Shown one piece after another: positions 36,865-48,724 of a stretch of 64,000 nucleotides of DNA (its first letter is position 1; each line of letters starts with the position of its first letter). The DNA is from Piper betle (Eukaryota; Streptophyta; Magnoliopsida; Piperales; Piperaceae). Under the pieces are notes generated by a model. That model worked only from the letters and a program-made list of their open reading frames with translations, did not search any database and had not been told where the DNA came from. Location of the stretch: contig JAURVB010012882.1 of assembly GCA_033002965.1 (NCBI GenBank), forward strand, positions 62,001-126,000. Reading direction: 5' to 3'. The position numbers and the translations under genes were made by a program.

Positions 36865-39835
36865 TGCTTCATGGATCATGTAATCTCTTCTACCAGCAGT
36901 CTGCTGGTGAGTTGTGAATATTTTTCCCTATGGTAATAAAATTGCCACTCATATCTACCAGCCTTTGATCAAAGTGCTATTAATTTAAAAAGAGCATGTC
37001 GGATATGTGTCATTACTGAAATGTTCAAGCTAGTTGTCACTTTGGAGTAACGAATTATTAATTGGGATGATTCTAAGGGATGAACAAAAGAAACATATTT
37101 TGCATACACGTTCAGTGAGCTGCTTTACAATTACAAATATTCATAATTTAGAGTTGCTTTACAGTTAAAGTTTCAGAATGGAGGGAAACTGTTTGAACAG
37201 GAGGTGAGACAGTGAGGGCTACATGGTGCTATTCGAGGAAAATCAAGGGAAGATTAGCAAAGGAGCAATGGTAGTGATGATGGGTGAGAGAGTTGGAACT
37301 CTATATCTACCTTTTACACATGTCGATCATGTTGTTTCTTTGATAGCTGAAAAGAATGAGAAAAGAACATTGTGGCATCACAAACTTGATCACTTGAGTG
37401 AGAGCGGCATGGGAATTTTCAGTCTAAGGATGCTTTAACGGGTATGAAGGATGTTAACTATGATTTCTATGAGAACTTTGTGTTGGATAAATAGAAAAGA
37501 GTTAGTTTTATAAAAGATTGTGAGGAGAAGAAAACTGAAAAATTGGAGTTGGTTTATATAGATGTATGGGGTCCTTATCTTGTGAAATTTTTTGGTGGTA
37601 ACTCTTACTTTTTGACCTTCATAGATGATTTGATTTGGAAGACATGGATTTATACCCTTAAGCAAAAATCCATTGTCTATTATCTGACAATGCTAGTGAG
37701 TATTGCAATAACAAGTTTGATGATTATTACTCTACTAATGGGATTAGAAGGGTGAAAACTGTGCCGAAGACACAGCAACATAATGGGGTTATTAAGAGAA
37801 TGAAAAGAACCATCATGGAGTGGGCTCAAAATATGAGGTTACATGTTAGCGTACCTTTGCATCTTTGAGGAGCAGCTATAAATACAATAGTTTTTTTATC
37901 AATAGGAGTCTATCAAGTGCTTTTGATGGTGGTATTCCAAAGGAGGTATAGTCTAGTAAAATAGTTAATTATTCTTTCTTGAAAGTATTTGGTTGTATTG
38001 AATTTACACATGTAGATTAGGAAATGAGGAGAAAGTTAGATTCAAAGTCTCAGAAATGTGCTTTCATTAGATATGAAGATGATGAGTATGGTTATCGCTT
38101 ATGAAATTATGAGTATAAAAGTCATACAAAGTCGAGATGTGATATTCAATGAGGATTGCATGTACAATGATAGAGTACAAGAAAAAATAAAAAGCTAAAG
38201 AGAAAGATCATATAGAACTTGATGAATTGAAGGATGGGGTGATGCTTACATCTGAGTGGAATAGAGATGAAAGCTCAGATGAGACCAAATGAGATGAAGA
38301 ACCATAGACTAATTCTAATGGTTCTAGTTCTTCATTAGGGGATGATGTTCCTCAGTTGAGGATGAAACTCGTATAAGGAAGTTGATACAAAATTTTTGTT
38401 TACCTTTACATCATGTTTTGTATATTGATATAGAAGAATCAGAGTGTTTTGAAGAAGCTATGCAAGATGGATTTCATCTTAAGTGGGAACAACCCATGGT
38501 TGATGAGATATCTTCTTCGGAACAAAATAATACTTGGGAATTGGTGTAGCTCCCGGCCAAGAAGAAAATCTTGCAATACAAGTGGGTATATAGGGTGAAA
38601 CATGAGGCAAATGGGACAAATAGGTTCAAGGCTAGACTTGTGGTGAAGGAATTTGGTCAAAAGAAAAGAATTGATTTTAATAAAATTTTGCCTCAGTTGT
38701 GAAATTGACTTCTATCAGGACAATATTGAGAGATATTTAAATTTAGAGCAACATGATGTAAATATTGCTTTTCTTTGTTGTGATTTGGAGTAAGAGATTT
38801 ATATGCAACAATCGGAAGGATTTAAGGTCATAGGGAAGGAGAACTTAGTATGTTGACTTAAGACAAATTTGTATGAACTACAACAGGCACTGTGATAGTA
38901 GTATTTGAAATTTGATAGTTTTATGTTGGAAACTAGATTTGCTGAATGTAATGCTGATCATTATGTGTATCTACAGAGTTATGAAGATTGTGATTTTCTA
39001 ACTCTCACTTTATATGCAGCTAACATACTTATGGCGCAGGTTCATGCATGAAGAAAATGAATGATTTGAAAAAGAAGCTAGCAGGGAAGCTTTCTATGAA
39101 AGACTTGGGGGTGGCAAAATAACTTCTTAGAATGCAAATTACTAAAGATAGGAAGAACAAGAAAATGCGGCTATCTCTGGAGGGGTATGTAGAGAAGGTG
39201 CTAAAAAGATTCAACATAGACAATACTAAACCAGTGACTACATGTCTAGGTAGAAACTTTAAGTTGTCAAAAGAGTTGAGTGCTAAGACAAATGAAGAAA
39301 GGATGGACTTGAAGAAGGTGCTTTATTCTTTAACCATGGGAAGTCTCATGTATGCAATGGTGCGTATTAGACTAGATATTGCATATGTAGTGGGAGTTGT
39401 CAGTAGATTTATGCCTAACCCTCGAAAAGAACATTGATAAGCTGTGAAGTGGATTTTCAAGTACTTGAAAGGTATTTCTAAATATTGTTTGTGTTTTGGG
39501 GGAGATAACATTGATGTATGAGGTTATGTGAATTCAAACCATGGTGGTGATAGAGACAATGACAAGAGTACAACATGATATGTTTTTACTATGCGTAAAA
39601 AATTGTGAAGTAGGTTTCAAAGCTATAGAAAATTGTTGTTTTATCTTCAATAGAAGCTGAATATGTGACTGTTACTTAAACAAGTAAGGAATTTATTTGG
39701 GTTAAGCAGTTGATGAGTGAATTGGGTTTTGATGGAGTTGATTGCAATTTATACAGTGATAATCAAAGTATAATTAATCTTGCTAACAAGTCGGCATTTC
39801 ATTCATAGACTAAACATATTTATACTTGAGAGACT

Positions 39836-39932
39836 AATCTCTTACCTTAGTGTCTCAACTCTGTAATCTCCTAATTGGAGACCTGTTACAAACTCTGTAA
39901 TCAATGGACTTGAGACACTAAGGTAAGAGATT
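39836..39932. repeat. Inverted repeat at the Copia 3' end
   Basis: A perfect 23-base arm at 39836-39858 is the reverse complement of 39910-39932. A second, imperfect pair (about 39868-39902 and 39929-39963) interleaves with it. The order arm A, arm B, A', B' suggests a tandemly rearranged inverted segment and not a simple hairpin. Confidence 0.8.
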
Positions 39933-41693
39933 ACGGAGTTTGTAACAAGTCTCCAAGTAGGGGATTATTTTGTGTGGAGCCCAATCGTCGCTGAAAATTG
40001 TCATCGGAGCTCATGGGGGTGATTGGAGGTGCAAGAGAATGAAGAAGATGAAGGATTTGAGGAAGAATGACCATCGCTATAAAAATCATAACTTGAGTTA
40101 GAGTTTTACTTTAGCAAACCAGTCAGTTCAACCGTCGGTTCGAGTCAAGTCAATTTCATGACCTGCATGTTGAACTAAGACCAACCGTGCGTTACGAGCG
40201 ATGAGGGTCAAGTGTACCCGAGTATATGATTATAACATTAGAAAGATAATAAGAAATGACTTACCAGTGTATATGATAATATGCAGTTATTTTTTAATGT
40301 ATTTGATTGTAGAATTATTTTTAGGCCAAATATCGTATTATGATGCATTATATAACATTATGGGTGTGTTACTAGTTATAGAACATGTCATTTTGATGTT
40401 ATGATGTGTATTATATTTTTATGGGATTTTTCCCTATTTTTCTGTATTTTTTGGATTTTATTAAGAGTTAGTTATTATTTTTACTTGAGCAGTATGATCA
40501 ATTTTTAAGATTACTACGAGACCTTCACCGACCATTTCTCCCTCCCTAGCCCCGTTGCCATCCCCTTGTTGTCATTGATGCCCTCTTGCCTCCACACAGC
40601 CGCCGATTGACATCGCCAACCACCATGAGTCATCGTAATGTCATCCCTAGCTTTCCTAATGGCTACCCGGCCTCCACGATGCCTCTATGCCATGCCCCAG
40701 CTCCACGCATTCCAGCCCCAATTTGCCACGTGTTTTGGTGCCGATTCACCCCTGTCCGCAACCCTCCGCCACCATCATGCTGCCAACGCATTCCCCCTTT
40801 GAATGAGGAGTTTTTCCCCCATAACAAGGGCCACCACCGAGGCTGGCCAAGGGCCAATCGGACAAGCGACCGACCCTTGGCCGACTCGCCACCGCCGCCG
40901 GCAATCATCGCGCCACTATTGCCCTCACCACCACCACCACAATCTAATTGAGCTCGCTGATCTGGTGCCAACCCATAACCCCAATTGCCTCACCAGAAAA
41001 GTCGCTAAAAAATCACTCGAAAGTAGCTGAAAACTGCCAAAAAATCGATGGAAAATCGGATTTGCTGAAATTCATCAAAATTTTCGCCTAATTTGTCTAG
41101 TCAAACCCGATCAGACTTTGGTCGCCGTTGGGTGCCAAATTTGAGTATTGAACCGCACAACAAACTCTAGTTGTCGCTGATTGCAGATGACACAACATAT
41201 AATTGTCTTCAACCTAATTACCTAGAAGTGATAATTATTAGCACAACATGCTAAGATTTGATTGATTCATGTGATAAATAGTTTTATTGTAAATAAAAAT
41301 GAATTATGTGATTTGAATTGTATTAAAATAAATGTTAAGGAACTAATTAAGTAAATTAAGCATGAATTGTTAACCAAATGCAAAATAGCTAGAAAATCTT
41401 AGAGGGATTGATGTGTATTACTTAATGTGATGAATGTTTTGATGTATGTGATATAGGATCTGTGAATGCATTATAGCGGGCGTTAGTTTTGATGTGTAGG
41501 TACGAAGTAAGAGCTCACCACCTAGGTACTTGGACACGATTGGAGCTTCAAACAGGTTCTTTTAGGACGCGCTTCTCGCTTAATTTCTTTACTTCATCGT
41601 GATTTGATTTTAACAAGCAAGCGAGCATGTTGAGTTGTGGACTTATCGTATCCCACTCCACGCATGCCATTTAGTTACATGAATTTTCTGATT

Positions 41694-41698
41694 AATAA
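41694..41698. repeat. Left target-site duplication (AATAA)
   Basis: Five bases identical to 44589-44593, flanking the inner element. Five bases is the usual size for LTR retrotransposon insertion. Confidence 0.85.
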
Positions 41699-44588
41699 TG
41701 TAACACCCCAAATTCGGTCCACACTCGTGAACCGAACCGGCATGTTACAGGCCCCGGTTAGGTCGGCTAAACCCAAACCCAACTCGTGCAGATCCAATCT
41801 CGGCGTCTTAAGATGAAGATACGACTCATTATGCATGGATAAATGCACAGAATCTTAACATGATACTACATGGATGACATTCAAACTAATTTACACACCA
41901 ATACAATTACGATAAAAATCGAATAAAAATTCTGAAATACAATGGATAGAGTCTCCCCTAAAAGTGCAATTAGAGTCCACCTTGTCAAAATAATATATAC
42001 AAGTGCATATGCATATATCAATAATTTCATTCACACACAATCTAATATGTTGTAAACTCACTTGGAAGCTTAGGTCTCAACCCACAATGTTTCTACTGCA
42101 CAATCTATTCATGTTTCACATTCTGTCATCATGTCTCAAACATGTAATCACATCACATTATCATGTCTCAAACATTTAATCGCACTGTATAATAATATCA
42201 TAAACACAATATAACCACTCAATTGACTGACATATGTGCAAGCGACTATAGTGCCCCTTCGTCTAAGCTGGCTCCTCCAACTTGTGATTATTACCTACAT
42301 ATAGTATAAAAAACACGTCTAGTCCGAAAAATAAAATAACTATAACAAGCTGGCTATGAAAGCAAACTCTCATATGAAAAAAAAACATCATATACTCAAC
42401 ATGAACACTCTGAAGGGCATTACTGAGGAGCCACTGGGCTGCAGACTCGGTAGCATCCCGAACTTACTAATCTGCTGCTGCTGATGCCGCTCTCGGCATT
42501 TTCTTACTTCATTTTCTGGTCTTAAATTCTAAGCCCTCTCCTGACCTCCATATTTCTCCTGGCCTTGAGCACGAAGGCCGAGTACTCTCAGGCAGTCGCC
42601 TTTAGTACCCTTTGAACCACAAGTCCAGACATGCGCTGTACTAAACAGTACCCGTAAACCTCCACGTTCTCCGGGTGTGAGGAACTCAAACGCGGAGTTG
42701 TCAGGAATCCCTCGGGAATGGAACAGTCCACTGGCACTAATCCAGAGCCCGCTTTGACTGTCACGGCATCCGCTCATGGTACGTGCAGTCGGTTTCTCTA
42801 TCTCTCGTCTCACTGAAAATGCGAAAACTATATATATATATATATATAGGGCTAGGTAGGGATTTATATAATAGACCCAAAGGCAACTTGTGGTGGATCT
42901 TGTTTTCGAAATCATCCTCAAGGGATCTCATCCTCGAGGGGTTATTAATCCGAAAAACTGTTCGGTTAAATGGCCCGAGTTAAGTGAGATCCGATAAAAT
43001 GCCACTTAACCCGTCCTGTAAATAATAAAATAAACATACAATAGAAAAGAGCATAAAATAGAGACGAGTCCTAAACGGACCTGGTAGAAGCTCCAAGCGT
43101 GTCGTCCCGCCTAGGCAGCGAGCTCTTACTCCGTACCTACACATCAAAACTAAATACTAACGCCCGCTAACTAAATGATGCATCAAACGCAATAAACATC
43201 ACACAACAATCAAATAATCATAAGTATGAAAAATAATTCTAAATAATCCTATTCATACCAATTTTATTATGTTTTTCTAACTTATGTTGTGATCCATCAT
43301 CATGCTCCGACTCAATCTACCTCATTAGATCACTTAACCTTCATTCTCAATTAATTGCATCATGCAATCATCATTTCATTCATAGTCATACATTTATCAT
43401 GACAACTAACCAATTCTAGCATGCTATGCTAACAATCATCATCAATTTTAAATAATCAAATCGGAGGTAATTATACCTCACGTTGTCGGCAATCGGCGAC
43501 GACTAGGTTTCGTCGTCACGTCTCAAAGCTCAAATTTGACTCTTGGTGACATTCGAAGCCGATCAGGTTTGACTAGATGAGCTCTACGGAAGATCTGGCA
43601 AATTCCATCGAATCCGATTTTTCGGCAAGTTCCAGCGGTTTTCCGGCAGCTTCCGGTGGTTTCCGGCGACAACCACCGGCGGTGTCTACTGCCTAAATAG
43701 GGGTCATATTGGGTACCATTGGAACCGGCTCAACGAGCCCAACGTGTCTACGATGTCGACGTGGCTAGCGGAGGTGGCGGCTCGCCGAAAAATGGCTAGA
43801 AACAGTGGTGGCGGCGATGGCCTCCGCTCCGGTCGGGGAAGCGATGGGTGGTCGAGGGTGTCGAAGCTATAGCTGGATCGAGGTAGCGACGGTCACTGGC
43901 GGCACTATTGGCGATGGAAGCACGATGCGGGCGCTGCGCTAGTCGCGGCAGTCCGGCGTCATGGAGGCCGGACGATGGCTAGCAGTGCTCGAGGCGGCAC
44001 GGTGACACCATGGCGGGAGCTAGGCGGAGACACTCGGTGGCAAGGCGAAGACAGGCGCTGGCAGTGGCGGCACCAAATAGTGGGGGCGGCTAGGGTTTAG
44101 AAGGGGAAAGTGTCGGGGAGGAGAAGAAATAGTTGGGTGTGCAAACTTGTAAATATTACTTGATTCGTCTCCGTTTCGAGTGAAGAATAATAACTAAGTC
44201 GTAGAAAATCCTGAAAAATCCAAAAAATTGGGAAAAATCTAAAAAATAAAATAATCACCGAAACATCATAATGATATGCTCTAAGACTATCAACCCACCT
44301 AAACTACCTGTAACGCGTCCTAACGCGATAACAGCCTAAAACTAATTCTACGATCTACTATATATAAAGAGAAAAAATAACTGGCATACTCTCATATATC
44401 TGATAACTCATGTTGTTCTGTTGTGTTCATGACGTTATCATCATATACTTAGGTACGTATGACCCTCATAGCTCATATACGTGACTAGCATCGGCTCAAT
44501 ACACTGTTCTGAAACTAACTCGACTCAAAAAACGGTCAAACCGACTAGTTCTGAATATAAAACCCTGACTTGAATCGTGAGTTTTACA
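41699..44588 (-). mobile_element. Inner solo-LTR-like element inserted into its own family, inverted
   Basis: It begins TGTAACACCCC and ends GTTTTACA on the plus strand (TG...CA) and is flanked on both sides by AATAA (41694-41698, 44589-44593). Relative to the outer copy it lies in reverse orientation. Removing it joins GATTAATAA to CCCTCGATGATGA, matching the uninterrupted sequence in the inner copy itself (GATTAATAACCCCTCGAGGA on the minus strand), which confirms the insertion. LTRs of 2.5-4 kb starting TGTAACACCC are common in Del/Tekay-type Ty3-gypsy elements, so that class is my inference. The 130-codon minus-strand frame at 42529-42921 is inside it and also occurs, decayed, in the outer copy. 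Confidence 0.88.
42829..42848. repeat. TA microsatellite inside the inner element
   Basis: Ten TA units. Absent from the matching position of the outer copy near 44690, so it probably arose after the two copies separated. Confidence 0.85.
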
Positions 44589-44593
44589 AATAA
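44589..44593. repeat. Right target-site duplication (AATAA)
   Basis: The partner of 41694-41698. The outer element resumes immediately after it with CCCTCGATG. Confidence 0.85.
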
Positions 44594-45518
44594 CCCTCGA
44601 TGATGATATCCCTTGAGTTTGTTTTTGAAATCTTAGCTCGAGATCATAATGCCTTCGGGCTTATTATATTATAATCCCTACTCAGGCTTATGTATAAGTA
44701 ATTTTTTTGAGTTTTCAATGAAATGTGAGACATAGAAAACTGACAACTGTGCTATGCAAGCAGGCTTGTGCATGGATTGGTGAGTGAGTCGTTCTATTCC
44801 TGAGGGATCCTAACAACTCCATCTTTGAATTCCTCAAACCCAAGAGAAGTGTAGAGGTTTATAAGTTTTGTAATGCAGTGCGTGTTTAGACTTGTGGTTT
44901 CAAAGGGTATTGAAGGCACATACCTGAGATTACTCGGTCTTTGTACTCAAGGCCAGGAGTAATATGGAAGATGTAGAGAGCTGAAAGAAAAGAAAATGAT
45001 TTTTCCTCGTAGGAGATAGTTTTAAAGTTGCTAAAGAATGAGATGAGATAAAATGGGTTGCTATTGAGCCGAAGCCAACAGCTCTTAATTAGCGCCCTTA
45101 TGAAAGATTCTATTAGAAGTATAATAATGTTTTACTTTAACAGAAGAGTCAACTCTCTTATACCAGCTTGTTTATTAGTTATTTTTTGACATAACACTCG
45201 TTATTGACATTTTTATATTATCTATGTATGTGAGAATCTAAAGGATTAAGCGCTATCGAGACGGTGAAGGAGCAACAATGCAATTACACACACATATACC
45301 TGCCAAATGAAATTGATGTTGTTGAATGATGAATTGTTGTGAATGATGCGAATTGAATGTCATTTCTGTGAATTGATAAAATGTTTTGAATGTAATTAAA
45401 AATTATAAATAGAAATGAACAAGTTGAACAATGGAGTCTAGACTCGGCTCAGAGGATTAGAAATTAACAGAATTGAAATGTTGAGAGAAAATGTCATGTT
45501 TTTGCTATATTTTCCGTT

Positions 45519-45542
45519 TATATATATATATATATATATATA
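45519..45542. repeat. TA microsatellite in the outer element
   Basis: About twelve TA units. The matching part of the inner copy (near 42000) has only a short TA-rich stretch. Confidence 0.85.
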
Positions 45543-46430
45543 TTGTTTGTTGTTGATAAGGTGATCCCTATTTTACTTTTAGGGAGATTCTGTCCGTTTT
45601 GTTTTAAAAATAGTTATTTTCTTTAAATTTTTCACTTGTTTGTTTTGTTTTGCATATGATTGCATTTCATAACATCCATTTAAAATTACGATAGCGCTTA
45701 AACATCTTATCCATGCATGGAATGCTTGCATCACCATCTTTAAAAGTCGATGTTAGATCCGGGTCAGCTTAACCGAATCAAGTATATTAGCGAATGGCTC
45801 GGTCGTAGGTAGCATTTCACCGAAAAAACTCTAGCCTGAGTGCTAATTGCTATTTGGAAAACAGCTTATGGCACTGTCAGACCAGAGTCCAGATGCTGGC
45901 GCGTCTAGGCATTGGCGTCGCAGGCAGAAATTGCCTAGAGCGGTTCTAAGTTGTTCCAAAACTTGTTTTTAAGTTTTTTTCACCGTCTTCTTCATCATAA
46001 TCCTAATTTCTGAAATTGAGAGAGGGGATACCTTTGTTCTTCATTGGGAGAAGGTTTTTGGTTGTGAATCCTTTGTAATCTTATTGTATTGGGTGTTGGT
46101 GACGAGATAAGCGGGTTGTAATTACTTTGAATATAGTGGAAGTTTTTGATCGTGTGTCCCGTGGTTTTTTGATCCTTGATAGAATGAAATTTTCCACATT
46201 AAATCTGTATGTTCATTGTGCATGATTTAATTTTGCTTCTTGTTATCATTATTCTACTAATTGTTAAAAATTGGAATTCCGCATCAATTTTGTAACAAGC
46301 TCTTCGGTCTTCTTAGTTACCATAACTGACAAATGGAAATCCCATTTCATTGGTTCTTGAAAGACGAGTCTTACAAGGGTCTAAACAGATTTGGTAGCAT
46401 AAGCTATTTTGTTTTTTATCTTTGATTTAG

Positions 46431-46497
46431 AGAAGTTCTGATCAAAGGTACTCGTAATAAAGCAGATGAAGTCATGGCTGAAGGTTTTGGAGACTAA
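46431..46497 (+). other. Possible orphan terminal exon
   Basis: After an AG acceptor (TTTGATTTAG) the frame reads EVLIKGTRNKADEVMAEGFGD and stops at 46495-46497. It looks coding, but I found no matching upstream exon and do not recognise it. It lies just past the end of the Copia LTR, so it may be an exon cut off from its gene. Confidence 0.2.
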
Positions 46498-48724
46498 TTG
46501 CAATCTCAAGCCTGATTCAGCTCCCTCCCACGCTACTAAATCACAGTTGCCATGCATCCATAGTCCGTACCTTTGTTATTACAATGTAAGTTATAAATTT
46601 TATGCTCCTTATTTCTGATTAAGGGAATGTCAGAAGAGTGCCGTGGAGCATTGGACCAGCTTTACTCTTCTCCGGCACTTAAGAAGAGAGTTTATCATGG
46701 ATTGATAATCCTTTTTGCAGGCAAGACCGAGATTTAGGTAAGCTTCAGTAGAGAACAGGTAATATTACTAATGACGCTCATAACAATTTTTTTCAGTAAG
46801 GGGCAGTGCTAATGTGTCCAGGGATTTCTCTTTTTGTAGAAGATTAGTGACGGTTGTCAAATTCATGGCGCTTGGCCAAAAGATTCTAAGGTTAACTCAA
46901 TTCAACACGACTGTATTGCATAATGTAGCATTGAGCTGCATGTAGGTGCTCGTGTTCATTTTTCATGCATGAGTCATCAAACCAAGATATGCCTAGGACG
47001 GATGTAAATTGCTTCCTTTAGACAACAAAGTTAAAAACTTAGGCAGGGCATGCCACCTCCCTGCATAAGCTGAGATAGATTCCAAACATTTGGTAATTGC
47101 TGTACATGTATGATTCCTTTTACTCCCTTTAATTTGGTTTATGTCTAAGAATTATGCTATGATCACGGTGATGGAGATTACAGCTGCTCATCATACCACG
47201 ACTGTTAAACCTCTTTGTAAGAGATATCTAAGCTTGGTCACTCTGTACTGTTGACATAATCTTGATTATAACACGAGTCTTCTTCGCCTATTTGTCTTGG
47301 GTGTGAAGGAGGGATATGCCTGTCTTGTAGTGTGTGTCAATTGATTCCTTCTGCTAGGGTCGGATAGATGTCCTAAACCACATTCTGCCATGAATTATCG
47401 GTTCATATTGCCTTCAATTACTAGTTGATTTCGTTTATTTATTTATTTATTATTCTGAACTGGCCACGATACCATTTGATTTTTTATATGTATTATTTTG
47501 GGTGCTTCCTATTATAATAGAGCTAGCAATCAAGTATTATTTTGGGTGCTTCCTATTATAATTGAGCCAGCAATGATCACTGGGAATCAAGTCAAACGTC
47601 AATTTTAATCTAGTCCATTCAGCTTGAAACCGATTTATAAATCTAAACTAACATTTGCACTTTTCAGCCGCCCCAACAAATTTTGCTCAATTTTGTAATT
47701 TCTTTATATAAATTCCAATAGCAGCTGCTTCACGAAACAAGGATATTCAAACAGGTTGGATTAGCTAATGTTATTTCCAAGAGAATATGCAATGCTGCGT
47801 ATGTTCTGATGTAACACTGCTTAGCATCTTCTGTCATAGTTAAATACAGGTTACTAGAATAACGTGACATTCACACAAGTTAATCACATGCACAGAGCTA
47901 GATGTTTAACAACTTAACCCAGATAAGTATCAAGTATCAACCGCACAATCTTTTCAATCGGCAAAGAGCCAAAGACCAACAAATTTTGGCTTCCCAATTC
48001 CAATAGATTTTTGTCTGCATTTCTGACATTGCTCAGGAGCGCCTAGCTAAGTCCAGACTACCTCAAAAATGATAAGGACCAAATGGTTTGCTTGTGAACA
48101 TTAACATACACCAAGCCTAGTGACCAACCAAGAGGTTCAATTTGGAGTGGAAGACTAAATCAGATGGTCTGGACCTACCCCTGCAAGATTGCCAATTTTG
48201 CCAAAGTGATGAAAGTGGCATGAGCTTCTTGTCTGTTGAATCTCCACCCTCCCTTCCTTATCACATGCTTCGCTCTCCCACACCTCCCTCCCCCTGTCGC
48301 TGTTCTTCTGAACGGTCCCCCACGAAGCCAGTGCCCATCTTCAACATATAGCAGCTAAGGTTTCCATCTCTTTCAAACTTTCATCTCACATGAAACAAAC
48401 CATTTTTCTCTCTTGAGCTTTCATGGCTAACTTTGATCGTCGCTCATGTTTACGACTGTTTTCCGAGTTCATATTTGTTCCACAAAGAGCTTTTCTATGG
48501 TGGGTGCTAGACTTCAGAAATCTTCTTTTATTAGCTTTCAGTTCCCTATTAGAAGTGTATTATCTGAGTTTTTTGAATTATTGATACTAGTTTAATTACT
48601 TGAGATCAACAGATTCGATTATTGATGCAAAAGCTTTGTTGGGCTCTCTTCTTATGACGCTCCATTAAATTGAAAACATCGAAGTCCTCGGATTGACTGA
48701 AGATTGTTGTTGGTGTCTGATTCA
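46498..48724. other. Spacer and promoter before the REC1-type gene
   Basis: No supported gene. A near-repeat of about 35 bases (TATTATTTTGGGTGCTTCC then TATTATAAT) occurs at 47487-47519 and 47537-47562. C-rich sequence at 48245-48330 and the last few hundred bases before 48725 are probably promoter and 5' leader. Confidence 0.45.

Larger units (their letters stand above)
40078..45819 (+). mobile_element. Outer solo-LTR-like element (about 2.85 kb without its insertion)
   Basis: Segments 40078-41698 and 44594-45819 align block by block, in the same order, to the inverted element at 41699-44588. Shared landmarks in both copies: a GC-rich core; GCGGGCGTTAGT and GATGTGTAGGTACG; ATTAATAACCC; GAGGGAT followed by CTGACAACTCC or CTAACAACTCC; CTCAAGGCCAGGAG; and TTTTAGGGGAGA. 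Combined length is about 2,847 bases against 2,890 for the inner copy. It has no protein-coding domain, so it looks like a solo LTR or non-autonomous element. The outer ends are estimated from the inner copy; no target duplication is visible. Confidence 0.8.
37200..46286 (+). mobile_element. Degenerate Ty1/Copia retrotransposon, with nested insertions in its 3' LTR
   Basis: Polyprotein blocks appear in Copia order, broken by many stops and shifts. Gag-pre-integrase is at about 37370-37420 (LWHHKLDHL). Integrase is at about 37545-37850 (VYIDVWGPY, DNASEY). Reverse transcriptase runs from about 38575 (QYKWVYRVKHEANG) to about 39400 (GSLMYAMVRIRLDIAYV). RNase H runs from about 39445 to 39820 (WIFKYLKGIS, LYSDNQS). 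A polypurine-like AAGTAGGGGA at 39954-39963 is followed by an LTR start (TTTGTGTGGAGCCC). The LTR is cut at about 40077 by another element and appears to resume at about 45820, where Copia-LTR-like text (GTGTGTCCCGTGG at about 46152) runs to CCGCATCA at 46286. No 5' LTR or gag was found. The element is inactive. Confidence 0.8.

Noticed and set aside
40586..40971. Pro/His-rich frames on both strands
   Set aside because: They fall in the C-rich core of the outer LTR-like element.
42529..42921. A 130-codon minus-strand frame
   Set aside because: It is internal to the inner LTR-like element and decayed in the outer copy.
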